A DNA stretch of 64,000 nucleotides, from positions 1 through 64,000 of the forward strand of contig CANQAD010000003.1 in the NCBI GenBank assembly GCA_947588735.1, written 5' to 3'. A program made the translations under genes and the position numbers. Origin of the DNA: an uncultured Akkermansia sp. GTDB lineage: Bacteria; Verrucomicrobiota; Verrucomicrobiia; Verrucomicrobiales; Akkermansiaceae. Positions 1 through 9,446 of this stretch are shown here, piece after piece. The notes below the pieces were generated by a model, which searched no databases, was not told the origin of the DNA, and saw nothing but the letters and a program-made list of their open reading frames with translations. Each line of letters starts with the position of its first letter. Within the stretch, counting starts at the first letter, position 1.

Positions 1-3000
1 CTCAACGTTGTTCCTTCCCCGCTGAGGGTCAAGTGCCCGAAGCTGCCGGTCAGTTTTAAGTTGCTGCCGACGTTCCCAATGTCCTTCAGCGTGACATCGC
101 CTCCGCCTCCCTGAATCGTAAGAGCTTCTTCCGTTACGCTGACGGATCCGCTGATCGTCAATCCCGAAGCCTCACCTTGGAGATCGATGGAACCGCCCTG
201 CGTCACCGTAAGCCCGGTGAGGGTAAGTGAACTGCCATTTTTCAGCGTCAAACTGCTGGCGTTCTCCAGCGTCAGGGCTGCGCTCCAGCTGTGCGCCTGG
301 CTCTCGCCTATTCCCTCCAGGCTCAGACTTGCTCCGTTCTGCAGCGTGATATTCCCGCTGGTGCCGCCCTCGGCCGCTCCAGTCAGGAGATCCTGCACCT
401 GCACGCTCACCCCATCCAACGTCAGTGCCGAAGCGACCTCCAGATTGTTGAGCAACAGGTCAGCGCTTTCGATGCCACCCCCTCGTGTGATGATGTAATC
501 GCCTGTTGTTGCCTGCACACTGAGTTTGCCCGCAGATGTATGCTCCTGTCCCAGCAAAACGCGGCAACCTTGCCCCTTGAAGGTAACATTTGCTCCCATG
601 GCAAATTTCCTTCCCTCCTCATCCCAATCGGCGCTTTGAGTGTCCCACGTGAAGTCTTGTCCGTCTACGCCGCTGTGAGTGACATCTTCTCCCTTAGAGC
701 GGATAGTGATCTGGCCTTGGTCATTCAGTGTCACTTCATACGATTCTCCGGCATCAAAGACGAGCTTCTGCTGTTCAACTAGTCCCTCAAGTTGACTGTA
801 ATATTGCGACATCGCACTCCCAAAGAGTTGGTAGGCCTCTCCACTGAGCGCTAATTCTGCAATGCCTCCGGTCAAGCTGATTGTGAGCGCTCCTGACCAA
901 GACGGATCAGAGTTCAGGATAATGCTTGTGTCCGTGCTGGGGCCTATGTTCACCTCCAATTTCCCCGCACCTGTGAGTGTGAGTTGGCTTAGAGTAAGAG
1001 CTCCCCTTGACAACTTCAAGCAGTCATTTTTCCCTTCCCGGAAGGTTACTGAGCCCAAGGTGGCTCCCCCGGCCACATCCAGCGTCAAGACACCTCCTGC
1101 ATCTCCGGTAAAGGTGACACCTCCGGTGATGCTCAAGGCCCCCGTCCATTCGCCTGTCCCTCCGGTCCCGGTGATTGTCAGCTGAGAAACCCCGTTCACC
1201 TCTACTCCCGCCAAAGAGGCGTCACTCTTTAAGGAATTGATGCTAAAATTACTATTTGTTAACTTCAGGGTGCCCCCGCTGCCGGTTAATCGCTCGGCGC
1301 TCGCTTCTCCTATTCCCGACAACTCCAGTCTGGAACCACTGCCCAAACTTAATTCTCCGCTTCCACTCTTCGTCACCCGAAACGCTTCGTCCACTTTAAG
1401 CGATGAGGAGGCCTCAAGTGTCAATCTACACACCGCGCTTATTTTTATCTTTCCCCCACCGCTCGTCACGATATTCGCATTTGAACTGACCTTGCACTCG
1501 TTGGGGTACGATTTGTCCCCACAATCCAAGTCTATCGTCCCGCTAAACGAACTCAAGGAGACCGATTGACCAAATACAAGCTTTCCCCCATAGTTATTTG
1601 TTACCCACCTCATCGTCCCTGTCCCAGAGATGGGTCCGTTTATTTCGAGTTGGCTTTCTCCTCTACTGCTTGGGTTGTTGAGCGTAACAGTCATCTCTCC
1701 CCCATCCAACGTTAAATTGCCTACTTTAAAAACACAGCCTGTGTTATTATTTACAGGCTCAAGAGTCAGTTTTCCGTTGCCTAATTGGAGACTTCCTAAT
1801 GCAACAGCAGTGCTGCTGGTTGGAGCCAATGTCAAAGTTGCTCCCTCTGCAACTTGGATAAGCGACATATTTGTTGCCGAAAGAGAGGCGGTTATGGCAG
1901 TGCTGTTTCCCTTCACTGTCAATCCTCCCCCCCCTTTGATCGTCAGTCCGCTGCTGACTGTGCCTCCGCCAATGTTCAAGGTGGCTCCACTTGCAAGATT
2001 GACGCTCGCTCCTCCCTCGCCCAAGGTGAACGTGCCCGGTGCCAAGGTGCCCGCTTGCAGAGTCAAGGTGACTCCCCCGCTGAGTGTCAGTCCGCCGGAC
2101 CAGCTTTCCTCCTCCACGTTCCCCAGCGTCACGCTGCCCGCGCCGGAGAATGTGACCGATGCCCCTGCCGCCACCGTCGTGTCGCCGGAGATCGTCAGAG
2201 AATTGTCCTCAGAAAGACCGTTAAAGGTCCAATCTCCCTGCTGAACGGTCATGCTGGATGCCGAAATGTGTCCGGAAATCGCTACGCTGTGGGAACCCGC
2301 AGTGTTAAAAGTCACATGATCATCCTCGTAAAATGCTCCATCCCCCCCTTCCGTATCACTCCAACCCGTCCCTTGTATCGACCACGTACTCACCCCGTCC
2401 TGCCAAGTCAGCTGATGCGGTCCCCCGCTTATCGTAATTTGCCCGGTGTCATCAACGCTCACCGTAGATCGCCCCAGGGCTGTTTTGTCCAGTACGGCAT
2501 CCAGGAAACTCTGCAAGACACCCTGATCCACACCGGTCACATCGAAGAGGTCATATATCGCATGTTCCTCAATGTCCGCCAGGCGCAGACTCAATTGACC
2601 GGCCGTCCCCATCTGGGTAAGCGTAGACATGCTATCGCTGTCCAATTTAATTTTGGCGCTCCCGTTGAGAGAAACCTCCAAAACGAGACCGGAGATCGTG
2701 GTGGCTTCGGTCAAATCCAACACGCCGCTGTTCAACGTCCACGCAGAGCTGCCGGAGGCAGTCACGTTCACCAGCTTCAGCGCACCGCCGTTCAGGGTGA
2801 CGGAGGAGTTGACCGTAGCTGCCGAACCATTGCCAAGCACGAGCTTCCCGTTCGTGCCGACCTCAATGCTCACCCCTGCCTCCACCGTGCCCGTAAAGGC
2901 GGTCGGGGATTCTTCTTGAAGACCGTCTGCACTCAGCACGAGAGTGCCGATGCCACTCCCCGCCGTGACCGTTCCGGCGCCGCTCAACGCTGTGATGGTA

Positions 3001-4331
3001 GATTTTGAACCGATTTGCAAGACGCTGCCGCTGGCCAGTTGAACGGCGCTGTTGAGTTCACCTTCTCCCGTCATGCCACTCACATCAAGCTTGCCCCCCT
3101 GCACATCAAACACTGAAATACCGCTGACCGTGCCGTCGATCTGCAAAGTACCGGCGCCCTTTTTTGTGATCCTCACCTGAGCGCCACTCTCTCCCGAACC
3201 GGCAATGCTCCCGCTGGAAGTAACGTGAATCTTCGCCTTCTTATTTTCAGTGTTGAATTCAGCATCTTGGGACAGACTCACCTGAGCTTGAAACTGGAAG
3301 CAGTCACCGAGAGCCGCGTCATTCGATCCGTTACTTATCACGCCTTCTACGGTAAATGTGTAGTACCCGCTTACTTCCCCGGTGAAATACAGTCCCTTGA
3401 TGCCCCCTGCACTCGACACCTTTGAAATTTTGAGCGTATGTTGGTTTGTGCCAGTTAACCCGCCATGTACTGTGACGTGCCCGTACCCTTTGCTCACGAC
3501 ATCTCTTAAATCGACAAGACCAGCGTAGATGTGCGTCTCGGAGGACTGGCCTATTGAAAGGGTCAACGTATGACCGTTCATGTTAATCGTCCCGCCGAAA
3601 TTGTAATCCAGGCAGTTATTGAAGAGCAGTGCGCCATGCATATCCAACGTCCCGCTAAACTGCGTCCCCTCCCCTGTCCCGTAGTCTCTCGCCGTGCCGG
3701 CGTTGACGCCGACAAAAGTCAGCTGCTGTCCCCAGAACTCAACCGTACCACCGCCTTCCATGACATAACCCTCATTGAGTTGGAGTGTGTACGACCCGTT
3801 CGCAGCCGTCTCTCCGTTTTTTCCGCCAAAACGGAGCGTCCCTCCCTGCTCAACATTGACCGAATGGGCATACGTTGAGAGACCGGTTGCGGTAAGGGTC
3901 GTGCTGCCTCCCACCTTGATCCCGGCCAGAGTCGGACTCGCTGAAAAACTCGCCGACACATCCCCAGTGTGCGTAAAATACAGCGTGTCCGTAGAATCAA
4001 AAGACGTTGCTCCCCCGCCTCCGCTCCCCGGGGTGACTTGGCTGCTGTCGATGGTGTAGCTTGCCCCATCCAGGGTGATCTCCGCATTGTTGACAAGCAT
4101 CACCCCATGGTCATCCGGCTCGAGTTGATCATCCTCATCATCGAAAAGGGGAGCGTCGTCAGGGAGAGAGGGGTCGGAAGCAGTCGGTTCATCGGCGCGC
4201 GCGGGGGAGAAGGCTGCCAAGGCGGCCAAACCGGAGGCCGAGGCGAGCGTAGTGGGCAGGGCCGGACAAGCCAGTGAAGCCAGGCAGGCCAAAAGAGCCG
4301 CGCGTAAGCGAGAAGGTAAGTGCAACTTCAT
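1..4331 (-). CDS. Giant secreted beta-strand-repeat (autotransporter-type passenger) protein, C-terminus beyond window
   Basis: One reading frame stays open on the minus strand from an ATG at 4331 to the window edge, at least 1443 codons. The start MKLHLPSRLR is followed by a hydrophobic Ala/Leu/Cys-rich segment ending SPARA at about residue 46, a convincing signal peptide, then an acidic spacer rich in Asp/Glu. The rest is almost free of Cys and charged patches and consists of Gly/Ser/Thr-rich strands of the type GGxLxLxxGSxLTLxG, as in autotransporter-associated beta-strand repeat proteins of Verrucomicrobiota. A surface or adhesin-like beta-helix is inferred; no catalytic domain is visible and the export or anchor domain lies outside the window. 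The plus-strand frames here are antisense shadows. The upstream region carries three copies of a palindromic dyad. Confidence 0.85.
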   Translation of the reverse strand, partial: MKLHLPSRLRAALLACLASLACPALPTTLASASGLAALAAFSPARADEPTASDPSLPDDAPLFDDEDDQLEPDDHGVMLVNNAEITLDGASYTIDSSQVTPGSGGGGATSFDSTDTLYFTHTGDVSASFSASPTLAGIKVGGSTTLTATGLSTYAHSVNVEQGGTLRFGGKNGETAANGSYTLQLNEGYVMEGGGTVEFWGQQLTFVGVNAGTARDYGTGEGTQFSGTLDMHGALLFNNCLDYNFGGTINMNGHTLTLSIGQSSETHIYAGLVDLRDVVSKGYGHVTVHGGLTGTNQHTLKISKVSSAGGIKGLYFTGEVSGYYTFTVEGVISNGSNDAALGDCFQFQAQVSLSQDAEFNTENKKAKIHVTSSGSIAGSGESGAQVRITKKGAGTLQIDGTVSGISVFDVQGGKLDVSGMTGEGELNSAVQLASGSVLQIGSKSTITALSGAGTVTAGSGIGTLVLSADGLQEESPTAFTGTVEAGVSIEVGTNGKLVLGNGSAATVNSSVTLNGGALKLVNVTASGSSAWTLNSGVLDLTEATTISGLVLEVSLNGSAKIKLDSDSMSTLTQMGTAGQLSLRLADIEEHAIYDLFDVTGVDQGVLQSFLDAVLDKTALGRSTVSVDDTGQITISGGPHQLTWQDGVSTWSIQGTGWSDTEGGDGAFYEDDHVTFNTAGSHSVAISGHISASSMTVQQGDWTFNGLSEDNSLTISGDTTVAAGASVTFSGAGSVTLGNVEEESWSGGLTLSGGVTLTLQAGTLAPGTFTLGEGGASVNLASGATLNIGGGTVSSGLTIKGGGGLTVKGNSTAITASLSATNMSLIQVAEGATLTLAPTSSTAVALGSLQLGNGKLTLEPVNNNTGCVFKVGNLTLDGGEMTVTLNNPSSRGESQLEINGPISGTGTMRWVTNNYGGKLVFGQSVSLSSFSGTIDLDCGDKSYPNECKVSSNANIVTSGGGKIKISAVCRLTLEASSSLKVDEAFRVTKSGSGELSLGSGSRLELSGIGEASAERLTGSGGTLKLTNSNFSINSLKSDASLAGVEVNGVSQLTITGTGGTGEWTGALSITGGVTFTGDAGGVLTLDVAGGATLGSVTFREGKNDCLKLSRGALTLSQLTLTGAGKLEVNIGPSTDTSIILNSDPSWSGALTISLTGGIAELALSGEAYQLFGSAMSQYYSQLEGLVEQQKLVFDAGESYEVTLNDQGQITIRSKGEDVTHSGVDGQDFTWDTQSADWDEEGRKFAMGANVTFKGQGCRVLLGQEHTSAGKLSVQATTGDYIITRGGGIESADLLLNNLEVASALTLDGVSVQVQDLLTGAAEGGTSGNITLQNGASLSLEGIGESQAHSWSAALTLENASSLTLKNGSSLTLTGLTVTQGGSIDLQGEASGLTISGSVSVTEEALTIQGGGGDVTLKDIGNVGSNLKLTGSFGHLTLSGEGTTL

Positions 4332-4426
4332 GTCAGTTCTTGCGTTGAGCTGTTGTTATACGGAGGCTCGTGCGTGCGCGCATCCCTCCCGCGCGCGCTG
4401 TCCACCCCCGAGCAGAAACCAGTTTA

Positions 4427-4443
4427 TCTCTTTTCAAAAGAGA
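4427..4443. promoter_or_regulatory. 17-bp dyad TCTC-N9-GAGA, copy 1
   Basis: TCTCTTTTCAAAAGAGA is a perfect inverted repeat around one central base, and the symmetry continues three bases further on each side. It lies about 96 bp upstream of the giant surface-protein start. The same core recurs at 4585 and 4724 and, degenerate, at 43921, so an operator for a dimeric regulator is inferred. No U-tract makes it a convincing terminator. Confidence 0.5.
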
Positions 4444-4584
4444 TAAGCGGCTTTCAGCCGACAAATAGGCTTATGATAAGCAAATTAGGCAATTTTCAGC
4501 TTCCTCCGTTCAAGGGGGTGCGACGGCGCTTTTTTTCTGTGTCATACACGTAACAAGGAAGGCATCAAAGCCCCCGTTTATTTA

Positions 4585-4601
4585 TCTCTTTCCGGGAGAG
4601 A
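4585..4601. promoter_or_regulatory. 17-bp dyad TCTC-N9-GAGA, copy 2 (degenerate core)
   Basis: Outer arms TCTC and GAGA are kept at the same spacing as copies 1 and 3, but the core reads TTTCCGGGA. It lies between the two perfect copies in the upstream region of the giant surface protein. Confidence 0.35.
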
Positions 4602-4723
4602 AACGCCGGAAAATGGATCCCTTATCCTTTGCTCGTCAATTTCCCTGATTGCGAAACAATTTTGGGCGTTGCTCGTGAGGTCTCTGCCATTATTTTTCAA
4701 AAATTGAAAAAAGCAACTGGACT

Positions 4724-4740
4724 TCTCTTTTGAAAAGAGA
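4724..4740. promoter_or_regulatory. 17-bp dyad TCTC-N9-GAGA, copy 3
   Basis: TCTCTTTTGAAAAGAGA is identical to copy 1 except for the central base. It sits just left of the heptad-repeat block that begins near 4769. Confidence 0.5.
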
Positions 4741-4768
4741 TGAACAAACGCAAAACATTGGAGGTTGG

Positions 4769-5003
4769 GGAATTACGATTGACGAGTTACGATTTTCGAT
4801 TTGGAAAGTTAGCGAGCCGAAGGCTCGGGAGATGCGGAGCGGTAGCGACGGGGGAAGAGGGAACCGCGCGCGGGACTGGCTAGAAAGCTGAATGGGGGGG
4901 AGCGGAGCTGAAACACAGGTGGATTTTCGATTGACGAGTTACGATTGACGATTTGGGAAATTTGCGCGCTGGCGCGCGGGGGGTGCGGAGCAGGGGCGGT
5001 GGC
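4769..5003 (+). repeat. Intergenic repeat B, copy 1 (heptad arrays plus stem-loops)
   Basis: The block begins and ends with degenerate 7-bp units of the form CGATTKA (GATTGAC GAGTTAC GATTTTC). Between them are a short hairpin (CGAGCC-GAA-GGCTCG), a GC-rich stretch and a GCGCGC-TG-GCGCGC palindrome. The same arrangement recurs at 25333-25560 in the same orientation. It is non-coding in every frame that makes sense. Confidence 0.7.
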
Positions 5004-5036
5004 ATTCAAATTAATTCGTTAATCCCCATCGACAAT

Positions 5037-5274
5037 AGCAACCCGCATTTGAAAGAAGTTCATCAACGGAGAAAATGGCCTTGTTGGCTGATATGATCGT
5101 TGATACGCATCAAAAAAATGACAACAGGCAGTCATCATGATGATGGCTCTCAAGAACTCTCCTGCCTACGTTCATGATTCGAAAAACCTGCGCAACGCGC
5201 ACATGATCAATAAATCGTAATTCGTAACTCATCAATCGTCAATAGCAAGCGCATTTGCTCATGCGGTTGCCCTG
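5037..5274 (+). repeat. Intergenic repeat A, copy 1 (about 238 bp)
   Basis: This copy aligns over its whole length with 25023-25257 and 36313-36552. Shared anchors include CGCATTTG near the left end, AAGTTCATC, CTTGTTGG, TCATCATGATG, TTCATGATT, and GCATTT followed by TTGCCCTG at the right end. The left terminus is degraded here compared with copy 2. It ends about 45 bp before ftsK. Confidence 0.75.
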
Positions 5275-5292
5275 GCTGACGGGCGATTTGGC

Positions 5293-5321
5293 TTGATAAG
5301 ACAGGAAAATTAGCGTACCAT
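5293..5321 (+). promoter_or_regulatory. Possible ftsK promoter
   Basis: TTGATA (5293-5298), 17 bp, then TACCAT (5316-5321). The -10 box overlaps the first ATG (5320), so if this promoter is used, translation would start at 5338 or 5341, where GGAAGG precedes the ATGs. Confidence 0.35.
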
Positions 5322-8094
5322 GACCGGACCGGAAGGTATGATGGATCGGATAGACAGCAAAGATCTTGGCCTGTGGGGAGATAGAAAGCCACAAACAACC
5401 TGGCCGACTCGATTGGTCGGCGGATTCCTCGCGACACTGGGTTTTTTGCTCCTGCTGGCACTGCTGACATATCGGTCTGCCGAGGTGGGTTGGGATGCTC
5501 TGCGCCCGTCTGGACAGGCAGCGCAAGAGGGCTGCAGTAATTGGCTGGGAGGCGTGGGACTTTACACCGCAGCCATCCTCTATTGGTTACTGGGTGCAGG
5601 GGCGTTGTACGGGGTTGTTTTGTTGCAGGTGCCTGCTTGGGATATGCTGCTCTACCCCGTGGCAAAGCGCCGGGGACAGTGGATTGCGCTTGTTGTTATG
5701 TTCATAACCTCCAGCTGGGCCATGGCCGTTCAGCCTTGGATCCTCAGTGAATGGACTCAGCATCTTGGGCTGCGCAGCGCTGGCGGATGGATCGGGTATC
5801 TGGGAGGGAGCATCGGGATGAAATCGGTCATGGGCATATATTGGACGCTTGAGGTGCTCATCGTGGTGCATGCTGTTGCGCTCATATATTTGGCACGCCT
5901 TACTCCGAAGGCACTGTATGATGCAGAAAAGCAGGAACTGCGCAATTTGATTGCCCACTGGCAGAAGCGTCGTGAGCTTGCTCGTGAGCTCAGAGAAAAG
6001 CAAAAGCTTGCTTGGCGTCTTGAGGATGATGGAGAATTTACCTCGATGCCGCACGGACAGAAGCAAAGCAATTTACCCATACGTCTGTCTGTTCCTCAAC
6101 AATTTGAAACACCCCTCTCATCCAATCCCGCACACTCTTTTAACGACGAGCTGGAGGAATCCCGCGAGGAGTCGCGCGAGAGAGAGGGCGAACATATGCG
6201 CCGCGCCCAAGTCCCGCCCCGAGCGCCTGCACGGTCAATTGGTGGCAAGAACCTATTGGATTTGAACGATGACGCGGATGACGATGCGCCCCTGAACTTC
6301 CGTACACCCCCGCTCGGAGAGGAAGGAACTGGACAAGACGATGATTTACCGGAACTCAACCCGAACACTCGGGCTCTCGTCCGGCATTTTGACACTGAAA
6401 AAGCAACCCAAACACATACTCAGGTCAAAAAAAACCCCAAACCCGTCAACAAGCCGAAAAGGTCAGCACGCTGCGTGGAAACGGAATTGGAGGATTATCC
6501 TCTCCCACCATATGAACTTCTTAATTATAAACCAGTTTCAGAAGCAGTTCGCGAGCGGGCGAGTGAGGAAATGCACAAAACCCAGGCTCTGATTATTGAT
6601 GCGCTGGAATCCTTCAATATTCCGGTGCAGCCGGGAGATATTACCCGCGGCCCCAGCGTCACTCGCTACGAATTTTCGGTTCCTCGCGGGCAGTCTGTAA
6701 AAGCTGTAGCGGGCAAGAGCAAAGACATCATGGCTGCCACGCAGAGCACCTCCGTGAATATCCTCGCTCCAATACCCGGCAAATCCACAGTGGGGGTGGA
6801 ACTGGAAAACACTGTCAAGGAACCGGTGTACCTGCGGGAGCTGCTCCAATCTCCAGAATTTCACAACCCCAAGATGCGCATCCCTGTGGCTCTTGGCAAG
6901 GATGTGTATGGTAACCCCGTCATCGGCGACTTGGCGGCTATGCCACACGTTCTCGTTGCAGGATCCACCGGATCTGGGAAGTCAGTATGCATCAACAGCA
7001 TGCTTGTTTCCCTCCTCTACAAGTTCCGCCCGGATGAGCTGCGTCTTGTGCTCGTGGATCCAAAAGTGGTGGAGATGCAGCCTTACAAAAAGTTGCCGCA
7101 CCTCGCCGTTCCTGTCGTCACAGACCCCACGCGAGTGATCAGTGCACTGCGCTGGGCTGTCAACGAGATGGAACACCGCTACAAGCTCTTCAGTAAAATG
7201 GGCGTGCGTAATCTGGAAGATTACAATAATCTTCCCCCGGATGCTCAACCGGTAGATGATGCCGATGATAAGGAATCGCACGGCCGGGAAAACCCGGATG
7301 CAGCCGATGCCATCGTGCGCGATGTCATGGAGTCTCAGGGGCTCGATCTGCCCCCCGATGACGGACAAGAGGAACTTGACTTCGAGGACGATGGCTCCAT
7401 CCCTACCCGTCTTCCCTACATCGTTATCGTCATCGATGAGCTGGCTGACCTTATGATGCAAGTGAAACAGGATTTGGAGATATATATTGGACGCCTCACA
7501 CAGAAGGCACGCGCAGCTGGCCTGCACCTCATCGTTGCCACACAATCACCCAGAGCCCAAGTTGTTACAGGAATTATTAAGACCAATTTACCTTCGCGCA
7601 TAGCCCTGAAGGTATCAAGCCAACTGGATTCGCGAGTTATCTTGGATGAGGGGGGAGCCGAAAACTTGCTTGGCAAAGGTGATTTGCTCTACCTGCCCCC
7701 CGGCGGTCCGAGCAAAATGGCACGTGCCCAGGGCGCCTTTGTATCCGATGCAGAAATAGCCTCGATCATTAGCCACTGCGCCTCTCACGCCCGCCAGAAT
7801 TTCGTGCAGAGCGCAACCGCTGCCATCAATGATGCGGGAGGGGAAACGGATTCCTCAAAATCCTCCTCGCGGTCCGGGGGGAATGGTTCCGGCGGAGATG
7901 ATGAGGAACTTTACACCCGCTGCGTTAATCTCGTTGTCACTGAGCGCAAAGCCAGCACATCTCTTCTCCAGAGGCGTTTTTCCATAGGCTATGGCAAAGC
8001 CGCCAAGATGATTGATATGATGGAGGAGCGTGGCGTCATCTCCCCTGCCGGAGGGGCGAATAGGGCACGCGAAGTGCTTGTGGACAAGCCATAG
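5320..8094 (+). CDS. ftsK: DNA translocase FtsK/SpoIIIE
   Basis: This is a septum-anchored ATPase that pumps chromosomal DNA during division and dimer resolution. Four hydrophobic segments lie at about residues 30-50, 81-103, 121-140 and 173-194. A long acidic/polar linker follows to about residue 400, then the motor domain. Walker A GSTGSGKS is at 548-555 and Walker B ends in D706-E707 (IVIDELADLMM). An Asp/Glu-rich insert separates the two motifs. The C-terminal gamma winged helix (about 850-924) is present, preceded by a Ser/Gly spacer. At 924 aa the length is normal for the family. Starts at 5320, 5338 and 5341 are all possible; the overlapping promoter favours the later ones. It is a single gene with repeat A immediately upstream. 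Confidence 0.95.
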   Translation: MTGPEGMMDRIDSKDLGLWGDRKPQTTWPTRLVGGFLATLGFLLLLALLTYRSAEVGWDALRPSGQAAQEGCSNWLGGVGLYTAAILYWLLGAGALYGVVLLQVPAWDMLLYPVAKRRGQWIALVVMFITSSWAMAVQPWILSEWTQHLGLRSAGGWIGYLGGSIGMKSVMGIYWTLEVLIVVHAVALIYLARLTPKALYDAEKQELRNLIAHWQKRRELARELREKQKLAWRLEDDGEFTSMPHGQKQSNLPIRLSVPQQFETPLSSNPAHSFNDELEESREESREREGEHMRRAQVPPRAPARSIGGKNLLDLNDDADDDAPLNFRTPPLGEEGTGQDDDLPELNPNTRALVRHFDTEKATQTHTQVKKNPKPVNKPKRSARCVETELEDYPLPPYELLNYKPVSEAVRERASEEMHKTQALIIDALESFNIPVQPGDITRGPSVTRYEFSVPRGQSVKAVAGKSKDIMAATQSTSVNILAPIPGKSTVGVELENTVKEPVYLRELLQSPEFHNPKMRIPVALGKDVYGNPVIGDLAAMPHVLVAGSTGSGKSVCINSMLVSLLYKFRPDELRLVLVDPKVVEMQPYKKLPHLAVPVVTDPTRVISALRWAVNEMEHRYKLFSKMGVRNLEDYNNLPPDAQPVDDADDKESHGRENPDAADAIVRDVMESQGLDLPPDDGQEELDFEDDGSIPTRLPYIVIVIDELADLMMQVKQDLEIYIGRLTQKARAAGLHLIVATQSPRAQVVTGIIKTNLPSRIALKVSSQLDSRVILDEGGAENLLGKGDLLYLPPGGPSKMARAQGAFVSDAEIASIISHCASHARQNFVQSATAAINDAGGETDSSKSSSRSGGNGSGGDDEELYTRCVNLVVTERKASTSLLQRRFSIGYGKAAKMIDMMEERGVISPAGGANRAREVLVDKP

Positions 8095-8119
8095 CAAACC
8101 CGTCTAAATAAAGTTTTGC

Positions 8120-8148
8120 TTGACTTTATCGGACGCATAGGCTACCGT
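8120..8148 (+). promoter_or_regulatory. fabF promoter, leaderless type
   Basis: TTGACT (8120-8125), 17 bp, TACCGT (8143-8148). The fabF ATG is at 8160, so the expected transcript start lies within about 5 bases of the start codon. No Shine-Dalgarno sequence is visible. Confidence 0.5.
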
Positions 8149-8159
8149 GACGTCGTACC

Positions 8160-9416
8160 ATGAAAGACCGACGAATTGTCATCACAGGCATTGGCGCGCT
8201 TTCCCCCCTCGGCAATAGCGCCGCTGACACATGGGAAGCCATGAAAAATGGAAAATGCGGCATCGGACACATCGAGAGCCTGGAGGGTGTAGAAAATTTC
8301 CCTGTTCAAATAGCTGGCGAGGTTAAGGGATTCGACCCCGCTCCATATTTTCTAAAAGATCCGAAGGCTGTGCGTCGTTGTGACCGCTTTGAGCAGCTCG
8401 CTATGGCGGCCACCGTGATGGCCATGAAGGATGCCTCGCTCGACCCCGAAAAGGTGGACCGCAATCGCGTGGGCGTGATGATCGGGTCAGGCATTGGCGG
8501 ATTAGGTATCCATGGGCAAAACTGCGAATTGCTTATCAAATCCGGGATGCGCCGTGTCTCCCCCTTCTGCATCCCTTACATGATCACCAATATGGCCAGT
8601 GGCATGGTAAGTATTGAGTTCGGCTTTGGTGGTCCCAACATGAGCATCTCAACGGCCTGCGCCACTTCAAATCACTCCATCGGCGAGGCTTGGCGCATCA
8701 TGAAGTTCGGGGATGCGGACGTGATGATCTGCGGCGGAGCGGAAGCTTCCATCCTTCCCATCGGCATCGCCGGGTTTGCCAATATGAAGGCCCTCTCGAC
8801 CCGCAATGATGATCCCGCCACGGCCTCCCGCCCCTACGATATTGATCGCGATGGCTTTGTGATGGGCGAGGGCGCAGGGGTGATCGTGCTGGAGACGTTG
8901 GAGCACGCGCAGGCACGCGGGGCGCGCATTTTGGCGGAGCTGGTGGGCTACGGACTAAGCGCAGACGGCTACCACCTGACATCCCCCATGCCGGAAGGCG
9001 AAGGAGCGGCCCGCTGCATGCAGATGGCGTTGGACCACGCCGGGCTGCACCCGCAGGACGTGGACTATGTGAACACACACGGAACTTCTACGCACTTGGG
9101 CGATATCTGCGAGGTGAAAGCCATCAAGCAAACCTTTGGCGACTACGCCAAGAACGGTCTCGTGGTGAGCTCAACCAAATCCATGACCGGGCACCTGCTG
9201 GGCGCTGCCGGCGGCATTGAGCTGCTCGCCTGTGTGATGGCAATTCGCGACAACTTCATCCCGCCGACGATCAATGTCTTCAACCAAGACCCGGAATGCG
9301 ACTTGGACGTCTGCGCCAATTCCGGTCGCAGCCATGCCGTCCATGTCGCGCTCAGCAACTCCTTTGGCTTTGGCGGCCATAATGCCTCGCTCATTGTCAA
9401 GCGCTTTGCCGACTGA
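8160..9416 (+). CDS. fabF: 3-oxoacyl-[acyl-carrier-protein] synthase II
   Basis: This condensing enzyme elongates acyl-ACP with malonyl-ACP in type II fatty-acid synthesis. The Cys-His-His triad is complete: Cys167 in STACATSNHSIG, His307 in NTHGTSTHLGD and His345 in KSMTGHLLGAAG. Length 418 aa matches FabF (about 412). The C-terminal GFGGHNAS motif is intact. It has its own apparent promoter and is followed closely by a small membrane protein and recR on the same strand. A FabB assignment is less likely given the KSMTGH motif and length. Confidence 0.95.
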   Translation: MKDRRIVITGIGALSPLGNSAADTWEAMKNGKCGIGHIESLEGVENFPVQIAGEVKGFDPAPYFLKDPKAVRRCDRFEQLAMAATVMAMKDASLDPEKVDRNRVGVMIGSGIGGLGIHGQNCELLIKSGMRRVSPFCIPYMITNMASGMVSIEFGFGGPNMSISTACATSNHSIGEAWRIMKFGDADVMICGGAEASILPIGIAGFANMKALSTRNDDPATASRPYDIDRDGFVMGEGAGVIVLETLEHAQARGARILAELVGYGLSADGYHLTSPMPEGEGAARCMQMALDHAGLHPQDVDYVNTHGTSTHLGDICEVKAIKQTFGDYAKNGLVVSSTKSMTGHLLGAAGGIELLACVMAIRDNFIPPTINVFNQDPECDLDVCANSGRSHAVHVALSNSFGFGGHNASLIVKRFAD

Positions 9417-9446
9417 CCCCTCAGAGCGTCCTGCTTCTCACTGTCC

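Noticed and set aside
187-4553. Plus-strand frames between 187 and 4553, including one of 384 codons at 1854-3008
   Set aside because: They are antisense to the continuous minus-strand reading frame of the beta-repeat protein, have unlikely Pro/Arg/His-rich compositions, and overlap each other.
4427-4740. TCTC-N9-GAGA dyads as transcription terminators
   Set aside because: The stems are AT-rich at the centre, not followed by a T-run outside the arms, and have no gene end next to them.
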